Positions 35,166 through 42,548 of a stretch of 64,000 nt of DNA are shown one piece after another. Numbering within the stretch: the first letter of the stretch is position 1; every line of letters begins with the position of its first letter. Source of the stretch: Eubacterium ruminantium (lineage in GTDB: Bacteria; Bacillota; Clostridia; Lachnospirales; Lachnospiraceae); NCBI GenBank assembly GCA_900108205.1, contig FNUU01000005.1:124001-188000 (forward strand), read 5' to 3'. The position numbers and the translations under genes are program-made. Below the pieces are notes generated by a model. That model had not been told where the DNA came from, made no database searches, and was given only the letters and a program-made list of their open reading frames with translations.

Positions 35166-36094
35166 ATAACAATCGCATCCCTGCCATAGCCGGTTTTCAG
35201 TTTATTGTCGGCTGTGTAAACCAGCCCTCTTGCATATTCTGCGGTCGCACAGCCTGTTTCTCTGCCGTATATTTTTATAAGTCTGCCATCCTCTGTTGCA
35301 TAAACTCCATCGATACAATGACAAAATCCAAAATCCTGATAACCATTTGTAAAAAGAAATGCCGGATCCTTTCTGTCAAAAAGCTCTCTGTACGAAACCT
35401 GATTCTTCTCCGTGTAAGGATTTATTACCATCGGCGTTATAAAACCCACCTTAGGCACTCCGACTCTTCCGGCAAATTCCAGAAAATTCTTAATCTCCCC
35501 GCTGCTTCCTATACCATCCCTGAGAAGCAGGCAATTAAATACAAACAGCCTTTTATCCTTCACTTTTCCGACAATCTCTTTAAGTTCTTCCTCTCCGGGA
35601 ACAACCGTTCCAAAATACTTTCTGTTCAGTTTGTCGTCATAATGATGTCTGCTGATATGGATCGCATGTATAAATAAATATCTTTTAATCTGTTCCAGTT
35701 TATGGAGGCCGATGCCATTTGTATTAATACTGATCTCTATTTCCAGTCCGAAGATATCAAATATCATTTCCACTATTTCATTTAACAAAAGGATATCCGT
35801 AAATGGTTCTCCGCCGGTGATACCGATTCCGCTGATAACATTTTTTCTATGAAGCTCAGTCAGTACTGTTTTCAGTTTTTTTGTGTCCAGACAGTCTTTT
35901 TTATCTGTAGTACCGGATGCCACGCAAAACGGACAGGCCGCTCCGCAAAATGAAGTAGGAGTGATGGACAAACGTATCTTCAGTGGTTTTTCCTTTTCTT
36001 CATAAGGGTTACAATTTTCGGAGCAATAATAGTTTTTTACCATCACTTCTTTGCCAAAAATATTTATATTTTTAGAGACCTTGATACTCTCCAT
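35117..36094 (-). CDS. Radical SAM protein next to fdhD
   Basis: 325 residues. SITPTSFCGAACPFCVASG contains the CxxxCxxC cluster motif; GIGITGGEPFTD is the SAM-binding GGE motif. Later Cys pair at FGFCHC and RETGC. MoaA-like size without a recognisable SPASM domain. It follows fdhD by 20 bp, so a role in molybdenum/tungsten enzyme or formate-dehydrogenase maturation is possible. The C-terminal residues (KQARGETRICFS) come from repeat F, so the natural end may have been replaced. Confidence 0.8.
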   Translation of the reverse strand: MESIKVSKNINIFGKEVMVKNYYCSENCNPYEEKEKPLKIRLSITPTSFCGAACPFCVASGTTDKKDCLDTKKLKTVLTELHRKNVISGIGITGGEPFTDILLLNEIVEMIFDIFGLEIEISINTNGIGLHKLEQIKRYLFIHAIHISRHHYDDKLNRKYFGTVVPGEEELKEIVGKVKDKRLFVFNCLLLRDGIGSSGEIKNFLEFAGRVGVPKVGFITPMVINPYTEKNQVSYRELFDRKDPAFLFTNGYQDFGFCHCIDGVYATEDGRLIKIYGRETGCATAEYARGLVYTADNKLKTGYGRDAIVIYEEKQARGETRICFS

Positions 36095-36114
36095 TCTGCT
36101 CTCCTGAAAAAAAA

Positions 36115-36921
36115 TTAATATATCTCACAACGGTCCGGCCACGCTCTGCAAATAAGGTTAAGCCCATATTCTCCGGCCATTTCCACCGATTCCTTTGTAG
36201 GAACAGATTTTGAAACAAGCACCGGAATTCCTGCCGAGATAACCTTCTCAACCATATCAACAGGAACTCGTCCGGATGTGAAAAGCATTGCTCTGCTAAG
36301 AGGTATTCCCTTCATCAACGCATATCCTACAGCTTTATCCACCGCATTATGTCTGCCGATATCTTCACATATAAACTGTATTTCACCTTCCACCGCCAAT
36401 ATTGCGATGTGATTGCCTGACGTCATATTGTGAAGCTTCGATCCCTTTTTAAACTCCTCCGCAAGTTTAAAAACCCATTCCGGCTTCCATTTATACTCCG
36501 GAAGCTTCTTTAACACAGATTTCACTTTACTCGAAGCGTAGGTTTTATTTCCTGTGCAGCAGGTAGGCGTTACCTCGATCCTGTCTTCCCATGAAATATC
36601 CTTTTTCAGGAATACACTGGCCTCCTCATCGTATCTGCAGAAAACAATCTTGAAAATATCATCCATCGTCTCAATGATACCATCTGTAAGAAGCCGTCCG
36701 ATCACCAGTTCCTTCAGATTATCCTTTGTACAGACGAGCCGGTAAACATCCTTTTCATTTACCAGTACATTAAGATTATGTTCTGAAATAACAGCTGTCT
36801 CCTTTTTTTCCTTCTTACCGTCAGGATATAAAGCCGTCACTCCCAGAGCTTCGACGCTATCATTAATATCATATTTATTTGATTCGGATGTAGTATTATC
36901 TTGAGTTAAATCTGAAGTCAT
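36115..36921 (-). CDS. fdhD: FdhD-type sulfurtransferase for formate dehydrogenase
   Basis: 268 residues from ATG 36921 (AAAGGT 7 nt upstream). Typical FdhD segments: ELVIGRLLTDGIIETMDDI, HNMTSGNHIAILAVEGEIQF, CEDIGRHNAVDKAVGYAL and MLFTSGRVPVDMVEKVISAG. The family Cys loop reads VTPTCCTGNKTYAS, with two adjacent Cys instead of a spaced pair. FdhD delivers sulfur to the molybdenum cofactor of formate dehydrogenase. No formate dehydrogenase gene is in the window. Confidence 0.93.
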   Translation of the reverse strand: MTSDLTQDNTTSESNKYDINDSVEALGVTALYPDGKKEKKETAVISEHNLNVLVNEKDVYRLVCTKDNLKELVIGRLLTDGIIETMDDIFKIVFCRYDEEASVFLKKDISWEDRIEVTPTCCTGNKTYASSKVKSVLKKLPEYKWKPEWVFKLAEEFKKGSKLHNMTSGNHIAILAVEGEIQFICEDIGRHNAVDKAVGYALMKGIPLSRAMLFTSGRVPVDMVEKVISAGIPVLVSKSVPTKESVEMAGEYGLNLICRAWPDRCEIY

Positions 36922-37090
36922 AATGTGTACCTTTCTAAATTTATAACGTTCAATCTGAGGCATTGTGCTGTTGGGTATAGTTATTCAGAAACCGCCACAC
37001 TGACCATTCGTATATCCCTAAAGCCCTCTTATATAATGATAATCAAAAAAACAGTTAATAACAATTCTTTTTTTGATCATAATTGACTAT

Positions 37091-37136
37091 TCAGAGAGAC
37101 GTTCGTCCCGCAGGATTATGAGATGCAGGGGTTGAA
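37091..37136 (-). repeat. Dispersed palindromic repeat, copy E (inverted)
   Basis: On the minus strand: CCTGCATCTCATAATCCTGC then GGGACGAACGTCTCTCTG. Lies in the 36922-37150 gap upstream of fdhD; nothing else is evident there. Confidence 0.75.
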
Positions 37137-37150
37137 CTGTTTTCTATTTA

Positions 37151-37197
37151 TAAAAACAGCAGGTTCGCTGTAAATGAATACAGTTCAACCTGCTGTA
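37151..37197 (-). terminator. Terminator of the GGDEF gene
   Basis: ACAGCAGGTT pairs with AACCTGCTGT, followed on the minus strand by TTTTTATA. Confidence 0.8.
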
Positions 37198-37239
37198 TGT
37201 AATCTGAATGATTATAATAAAAACAAACCTGCCGGAAAT

Positions 37240-38331
37240 TTACTCTTTGTACATATGATATCTTATTTCAGAGTCTGCCTTTGCTTCGTATAAAGCAATA
37301 TCAGCTTTTTTAAAGATCTCGGAATAGTTTTTTTCGATTCCGTGATATATAGCAATACCTATGCTCAGGCTGATCTTTTGTCTGCCCTCTGCCAGGATTA
37401 CATTTTTCTGTATGCCTTCGACAATATTTCCGGCAATACGTAAGGCTTCCTCGGGATTATCATTATTCCTTATAAACATGATGAACTCATCGCCGCCAAA
37501 ACGTCCGATAATCTCATTATGGGTAAAATTCTTATCCAAAAAGCTTCCAAACTGGCGGATAACATCGTCTCCGGTGTCATGACCATAGGTATCGTTGATC
37601 GACTTGAAATGATCGATATCCATCATGAACAGGAGTCCTTTATTCGTTGATTTATCCAACAGAAAATGATTGATCTCTCTGGTTATGGCTCCCTTATTCA
37701 TTAAGCCTGTCAGATCATCCGTATCTTTCTGAACATTTATCTCCCTTGTCAGGACAAATTCCTTGATACGCAGAGAATTAGCAATCACATTAAGGAAAAT
37801 ACCAACAGCCGTAAAAGTAATCACATTGGCAAAATCAATCTGCCAGCTTTCGTACTGCTTTACACTATGCGTCCAGATCAGAAATATTGTGGACGCTACG
37901 ATCAACTCAATCGCCATAAAAAATGGTTTATCGATCATAAACATCGGCGTGATCAGCAAAAAGGCGATAAAGGACACAGCCGGAACATCGGGCTTATTTA
38001 AGGAAAGAATGCAGGCGAACAAAAACAGCAGCGAAATTGACAAATAAATCAGCAATTGCGCAGCGAGCGAATCCTTCTTCATTTTGAATAAAAGCACGAT
38101 TCCGATCACAGAATAAACGAAGGAACACAGATAAAGCCAGCTGCTATCCTTCATCAGATCACTGAATAATGAGCCAATATACATAACGCCGAACACCGCC
38201 GCCATTAAGAAGTGAAGGATTCTCCAAACTTCAAAATTGGAAATATATGCATCTTTCTTTATTGCATTGTATTCGTCCTTTTCAATTCCGCAATAGAAAA
38301 AATAATTGCGTATGATCCTTAATACCTTCAT
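37240..38331 (-). CDS. Membrane diguanylate cyclase (GGDEF)
   Basis: 363 residues: about six membrane segments in residues 30-195, then a GGDEF domain with DIDHFKSINDTYGHDTGDDV and IIGRFGGDEFIMFIRN, so the active loop is intact. No RxxD inhibitory site at the usual spot. Synthesises c-di-GMP at the membrane; the sensor part is unassigned. Single-gene unit ending in a strong terminator. Confidence 0.92.
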   Translation of the reverse strand: MKVLRIIRNYFFYCGIEKDEYNAIKKDAYISNFEVWRILHFLMAAVFGVMYIGSLFSDLMKDSSWLYLCSFVYSVIGIVLLFKMKKDSLAAQLLIYLSISLLFLFACILSLNKPDVPAVSFIAFLLITPMFMIDKPFFMAIELIVASTIFLIWTHSVKQYESWQIDFANVITFTAVGIFLNVIANSLRIKEFVLTREINVQKDTDDLTGLMNKGAITREINHFLLDKSTNKGLLFMMDIDHFKSINDTYGHDTGDDVIRQFGSFLDKNFTHNEIIGRFGGDEFIMFIRNNDNPEEALRIAGNIVEGIQKNVILAEGRQKISLSIGIAIYHGIEKNYSEIFKKADIALYEAKADSEIRYHMYKE

Positions 38332-38518
38332 AACTGATCCGATCCTTCTCCTGATATACTAAATCTGTAAATACATTAAACACGATGAAACGCACATATA
38401 TAACAGTATAACAAGCCGTTGTTGAAAAATCAACACGGGCCAGCATTTCGAGGCTTTTGGTGCTGTGCTGTTCATAGTTATTTAGAAACCGATATACATC
38501 GCCTCGGGATATAGTCAA

Positions 38519-38572
38519 ATAACAAAATGACCGCAGCCATATTTCCGTCATAGAAATATTAGACTGCGGTCA
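38519..38572 (-). terminator. Terminator of the metNIQ operon
   Basis: TGACCGCAG (38528) pairs with CTGCGGTCA (38564-38572); TTTTGTTATTT follows on the minus strand. Confidence 0.8.
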
Positions 38573-38588
38573 CTTTTTTAACCCTTTT

Positions 38589-39428
38589 TTATTCAAAAGG
38601 AACTACTGCTCCGTCATATGTCTCGTTGATATAATCTTTTATCTCCTGTGACTGAAGTGCCTTAACAAGCGCCTGGATTGCTTCATCATTTTCATGTCCT
38701 GACTTAACAGCGATGATATTTACGTAGGTCTTTGCTGCTTCAGAATCACTCTTCTCATATGCTATGGAATCCTTTCCGACTGAAAGACCTGCCTCAAGAG
38801 CATAGTTACCATTAAGGACAACAAATGCAACCTCGCTTCTTACACGTGCAACCTGTGCTGCTTCAAGCTCCTGGATCTTAACTTCATAAGGGTTATCAAC
38901 GATGTCATTTATCGTAGCTGTAAGTCCTGCACCCTCTTTAAGAGTTATAATGCCGTTGTCCTGAAGGAGAAGAAGTGCTCTTGCTTCATTTGTTGTATCA
39001 TTTGGAACTGCAATTGTGTCACCCTTGGCAATATCCGCAAGGTCTTTCTTCTTTCCGGGATAGATTCCGAATGGTTCATAATGGATACCGCCTGCATTTG
39101 CAAGATGTGTACCCTGTTCTTCATTGAATGACTCAAGATAAGGAACATGAACTGCATAGTTTGCGTCGATCTCCCCTGATTCAACAACTGTCATCGGAAG
39201 CACATAATCTTCAAATATCTTGATATCAAGATCATAGCCCTGTTCCTTAAGGATAGGTTTAACCTTCTCTAGTATTTCTGCGTGTGGTGTCGGTGATGCT
39301 GCTATTGTTATCTTTGTATCCTTTGTTTCGCTTGCGTCTACCTGATTTTTTTCCTTCTTACCGCAGGCTGTGAAAGATGAAACAACCAACACACCTGCTA
39401 ATAATAATGCCTTTAATCTCTTTTTCAT
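38589..39428 (-). CDS. metQ: MetQ-type methionine-binding lipoprotein
   Basis: 279 residues. Lipoprotein signal with FTAC lipobox near residue 22. NlpA/MetQ fold: ITIAASPTPHAEILEKVKPI, VNYAVH-type sequence (DANYAVHVPYLESFNEEQG), GDTIAVPNDTTNEARALLLL. Binds D/L-methionine for the MetNI transporter just upstream in the same operon. Confidence 0.93.
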   Translation of the reverse strand: MKKRLKALLLAGVLVVSSFTACGKKEKNQVDASETKDTKITIAASPTPHAEILEKVKPILKEQGYDLDIKIFEDYVLPMTVVESGEIDANYAVHVPYLESFNEEQGTHLANAGGIHYEPFGIYPGKKKDLADIAKGDTIAVPNDTTNEARALLLLQDNGIITLKEGAGLTATINDIVDNPYEVKIQELEAAQVARVRSEVAFVVLNGNYALEAGLSVGKDSIAYEKSDSEAAKTYVNIIAVKSGHENDEAIQALVKALQSQEIKDYINETYDGAVVPFE

Positions 39429-39461
39429 AATAATTTCCTTCTTTCTTATATGTTATATAAA

Positions 39462-40121
39462 TTATTTTTTATGATTCAGCTTATTTGCTGTTATCGTTCC
39501 TGCATTTTGGATTATCTGAAATATTACAACTATAAGTATTACCGCAACTACCAGAATATCCGTCTGCCATCTGTAATATCCATACCTTACTGCGATATCA
39601 CCAAGTCCACCGCCGCCGACTGTTCCTGCCATCGCAGAATAGCCGAGTATTGTTCCTGTTGCAATCGTTGCTCCCAGGATAAGTGATGTTCTGGCTTCAA
39701 CCAGAAGCACCCTGAAAATGATACTGATATCTGAAGCTCCCATTGACCTGGCTGCTTCTATGACGCCGGTGTCAACTTCTTTCAAGGAAGATTCTACCAG
39801 TCTTGCTATGTATGGCGCCGACGTCACGACTAGTGGAATGATCGTCGCTGAGGCTCCATAGCTTTGTCCGACTATAAGTCTCGTTATCGGTATCATAATG
39901 ATGAGAAGGATCAGAAATGGTATGCTTCTTATGATATTTGCAATAAGATCAAATACCCTGTATACAAATGCATTTGGTTTAAGTCCGGTTTTGTCGGTAA
40001 CTGCAAGCGTTACTCCCATCGGAAGACCAATTGCATATCCAAGGGCTGCGGAGCCCAGGGTCATATATAAAGTGTCCTTTACACCCTGTACAAGCATTTC
40101 ATTTATCTGTGGTTCAAACAC
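39462..40121 (-). CDS. metI: MetI-type methionine ABC permease
   Basis: 219 residues, five membrane segments. GTG start with GGAGG 9 nt upstream. Permease coupling motif EAARSMGASDISIIFRVLL; SIPFLILLIIMIPITRL and GTVGGGGLGDIAVRYGYYR are diagnostic of MetI. Lies 15 bp after metN. Confidence 0.93.
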   Translation of the reverse strand: MFEPQINEMLVQGVKDTLYMTLGSAALGYAIGLPMGVTLAVTDKTGLKPNAFVYRVFDLIANIIRSIPFLILLIIMIPITRLIVGQSYGASATIIPLVVTSAPYIARLVESSLKEVDTGVIEAARSMGASDISIIFRVLLVEARTSLILGATIATGTILGYSAMAGTVGGGGLGDIAVRYGYYRWQTDILVVAVILIVVIFQIIQNAGTITANKLNHKK

Positions 40122-40136
40122 TCATCATCACCTCCT

Positions 40137-40889
40137 TTAAGCAACCAGTTCATCACCAAATATAAGTTTTTTAGACGCTTCCGATTTCGGATTATTAAAT
40201 ACATCTAAAACATTTCCCTTTTCTACGAGCTTTCCGTCCTCTATGATCGCAACCTTATTGCATATGGCTTTGATCACGCTCATCTGATGAGTGATCAGCA
40301 CTATCGTTATGCCGTATTTCTCATTTATCTCTTTCAGAAGCTCGAGGATCGATCTTGTCGTATTCGGGTCAAGAGCACTCGTCGCCTCGTCGCATATCAG
40401 GATTTCAGGATCCGAAGCAAGAGCTCTTGCAATCGCCACTCTCTGTTTCTGTCCGCCTGAAAGCTCTGCCGGATAGGCCTTCGCTTTATCCGCAAGTCCT
40501 ACTGTTTCGAGGAGCTCGTAAGCCTTCTTCTCGGCCTCCTTCTTTTTCACTCTTCTGAGTTTCAGCGGAAAACAGACATTTTTCAAAACATTCTTCTGCA
40601 TGAGAAGATTGAAATTCTGGAAGATCATCGATATATTTCTTCTCTCTTCACGAAGCTCCTTCTTGGAAAGTTCTCTAAGCTTTTTCCCTCCAACGATAAC
40701 GTCTCCGTCTGTCGGTTTTTCAAGATAGTTCAAACATCGTACCAAAGTACTTTTGCCCGCACCCGACATTCCGATGATCCCGTAAATATCAGATTGTTCT
40801 ATAGAAAGGTTAATATCCTTAAGAGCCTGTACAGTACCAACTCCGGTCTCAAAAGTCTTACTGACATTTTTAAGTTCAATGAGTGCCAT
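40137..40889 (-). CDS. metN: MetN-type methionine ABC ATPase
   Basis: 250 residues. Walker [12 protein letters not shown], signature [15 protein letters not shown], Walker [14 protein letters not shown]. Shorter than most MetN proteins because the C-terminal NIL/ACT methionine-sensing domain is absent; the chain ends about 25 residues after the H-loop region. First gene of metNIQ. The 80-nt leader (40890-40970) contains GGGTGGTAACATTCCC but no convincing SAM or T-box structure. Confidence 0.92.
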   Translation of the reverse strand: MALIELKNVSKTFETGVGTVQALKDINLSIEQSDIYGIIGMSGAGKSTLVRCLNYLEKPTDGDVIVGGKKLRELSKKELREERRNISMIFQNFNLLMQKNVLKNVCFPLKLRRVKKKEAEKKAYELLETVGLADKAKAYPAELSGGQKQRVAIARALASDPEILICDEATSALDPNTTRSILELLKEINEKYGITIVLITHQMSVIKAICNKVAIIEDGKLVEKGNVLDVFNNPKSEASKKLIFGDELVA

Positions 40890-40971
40890 CTTTCATCCTC
40901 TCAATCGTTTTATTTGGTGTGTCGTTTGGTATGAGGGAATGTTACCACCCATCCGGCTTGTTGTAAAATCG

Positions 40972-41022
40972 TTAAAAGCTCTTGTCTGTTATAGTCTATA
41001 CCTATAGCAAACAAGAGCTTTG
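40972..41022 (-). terminator. Terminator of the bacteriocin-type transport operon
   Basis: AAAGCTCTTGT pairs with ACAAGAGCTTTT (40974-41021) around a loop that itself holds TATAG/CTATA. It lies 37 bp after the last microORF and isolates metN from it. Confidence 0.7.
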
Positions 41023-41058
41023 TTAGTTTTGTTTTTATTTATGCAAGCAGTAAAAAAC

Positions 41059-41148
41059 TTACGCCCTTCTTACAATCTTCTTATACCTTTCTATCGGAAG
41101 CCCTATCATGATTGATAATAATAGAATTAATATTGATGTCGCCCACAT
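41059..41148 (-). CDS. Candidate 29-residue hydrophobic, basic microprotein
   Basis: Reads MWATSILILLLSIMIGLPIE then RYKKIVRRA: one membrane-length segment plus a strongly basic tail. It is the last frame before the operon terminator and 26 bp after the preceding microORF frame. No good ribosome binding site is visible, which lowers confidence. Immunity proteins of circular bacteriocins are small, hydrophobic and basic, so this is a possible one. Confidence 0.35.
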   Translation of the reverse strand: MWATSILILLLSIMIGLPIERYKKIVRRA

Positions 41149-41248
41149 CAAACCAAATGATTATGATCTAAGTATTATTCTCTGATCCTTTTAAAACAGC
41201 CATTAAGCATATCAATATCGACGCTTACGATTGAAACGTCTTTGAATC

Positions 41249-41329
41249 TCAGCTTTTTTTCTTCAATACTACCAATACGATAATAAAAATGATCAGTAAA
41301 ATTATGCTAATTATTAAATGTGTACTCAA
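41249..41329 (-). CDS. 26-residue membrane microprotein coupled to the ABC ATPase; possible -1 frameshift
   Basis: TTG start overlaps the ATPase stop (TTGA) with GGAGGAG 7 nt upstream, inside the ATPase end. Reads MSTHLIISIILLIIFIIVLV then VLKKKS: one membrane helix and a basic end. The stop follows a run of seven A. A -1 shift in that run would continue to 41175 as LRFKDVSIVSVDIDMLNGCF then KRIRE, giving 51 residues. This extension looks codon-like. Either a recoding site or an indel. Possible immunity protein. Confidence 0.5.
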   Translation of the reverse strand: MSTHLIISIILLIIFIIVLVVLKKKS

Positions 41330-41961
41330 TTGTCAGCTCCTCCCATTGGAAATACTCTCGTCGCAATTTCTTTAAACTGTTGTATGTGTGTTACCATGAT
41401 AACCGCTTTTCCCTGCATATTTTTGTAGCTACCGACATAGTCCAGTATTACCTCCTGCGTTTTTTTATCCAGTGCAGTGAACGGCTCATCAAGCAGAAGA
41501 ACTGAATGTTCTTTTGAAAACATTATCGCTATATAAAGCTTATTTCTTGTGCCCTGTGATAAATTCTTTACCAGCTTTTTTTTATATTCAGAAATGCCAA
41601 ACAAATCAATAAAATGTTCTACATTCGTGACAAACGCTTTATTTCTGCCAAAGAGATTATAGAAGAAAACAATATTCTCTTCCATTGTCATATAATCATA
41701 GAGATAATCGTCACTCATAACAAATGAGAGTTCTCTTGCCAGATTCTTATTAATATATAATTCCTCTCCCTTTATAAATACTGCTTTTCCCCCGTTTATG
41801 ATATTAGCTATACACTTTAACAGAGTGGTTTTACCGACTCCGTTTTTCCCTTCAATATGCAGTATTTCTCCTTCCCTAAGCTGAAGAGACAAATTGTGAA
41901 TAACCGGGTCATCTTCATATCCAAAAGTCAGATTATCTACATATAATAATACATTTTCCAC
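41326..41961 (-). CDS. ABC transporter ATPase of the circular-bacteriocin-like module
   Basis: 211 residues from GTG 41961 (AAGGAG 6 nt upstream); the frame is open to 41979. Walker A EGKNGVGKTTLLK, signature LSQGTRNKLYIAIM, Walker B SVLLLDEPFTALDKK, H-loop VTHIQ. Follows the SpoIIM-like gene closely and precedes one or two microORFs. In AS-48-type clusters an ATPase of this size (D) works with a DUF95 protein (C) and a large membrane protein (B) in maturation, export and immunity; that parallel is inferred from gene order and types. Confidence 0.9.
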   Translation of the reverse strand: MENVLLYVDNLTFGYEDDPVIHNLSLQLREGEILHIEGKNGVGKTTLLKCIANIINGGKAVFIKGEELYINKNLARELSFVMSDDYLYDYMTMEENIVFFYNLFGRNKAFVTNVEHFIDLFGISEYKKKLVKNLSQGTRNKLYIAIMFSKEHSVLLLDEPFTALDKKTQEVILDYVGSYKNMQGKAVIMVTHIQQFKEIATRVFPMGGADN

Positions 41962-41975
41962 TCTTTTCTCCTTCT

Positions 41976-42548
41976 TCACAATACCTTATAGTAAGATACA
42001 ATTGTTTCAATGATTCCGGCAAATATGAAAATAACAATATTAATCACAAATGATGCTATTATAGTCCATATTACCTTTCGTAAAACATTTCCAATCGGCT
42101 CTTTCTGTTTTATTACCGCTGGTGCAGTCTTTATAGTATAACACCACGCCCAAATAACTGTTGCCACAGCAATTGAAATACCAATAAATTCAAAAAAGCC
42201 ATGCGGAATCATTTTTAATGCCAGTTTATTATAGCCTGAATCAAGCAGATTTCCTGCAATCACGCCTACACTTATCGTATTATACAGAAAACTAAATATA
42301 GCATAAGCACAAACAGTGAGCACCCCAAATAAATATATTTTTAAAATCAATTTTATATTTGAGCTTACTACCTTCCAGAAATTCACATCTTTCTCATCTA
42401 TCTCTCCAATACTGTTCAGTATTTTTAAATGATATTTATTGAATGCAAAAAACAGTATTATTGACGCTGCTATAAAAAACACAATAAATGTCATTCTGAC
42501 CAGAGCTTTATTATTTAAAAATTTTCGAAATATCTGCAGAATAATCAC
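41976..42548 (-). CDS. SpoIIM/DUF95-family membrane protein
   Basis: 190 residues, about five membrane segments. ALKMIPHGFFEFIGISIAVA matches the conserved PHGxxE segment of DUF95/SpoIIM proteins, and the chain ends with FAGIIETIVSYY as in the family. GTG start; it overlaps the preceding large membrane-protein gene by 38 bp. DUF95 proteins are standard members of circular-bacteriocin operons (C protein) as well as sporulation loci; the bacteriocin setting fits here. Confidence 0.82.
   Translation of the reverse strand: MIILQIFRKFLNNKALVRMTFIVFFIAASIILFFAFNKYHLKILNSIGEIDEKDVNFWKVVSSNIKLILKIYLFGVLTVCAYAIFSFLYNTISVGVIAGNLLDSGYNKLALKMIPHGFFEFIGISIAVATVIWAWCYTIKTAPAVIKQKEPIGNVLRKVIWTIIASFVINIVIFIFAGIIETIVSYYKVL

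Noticed and set aside
40890..40970. T-box-like GGGTGGTAACATTCCC in the metN leader
   Set aside because: Only part of the T-box sequence matches, the leader is too short for stem I and no terminator follows; no SAM-riboswitch consensus either.
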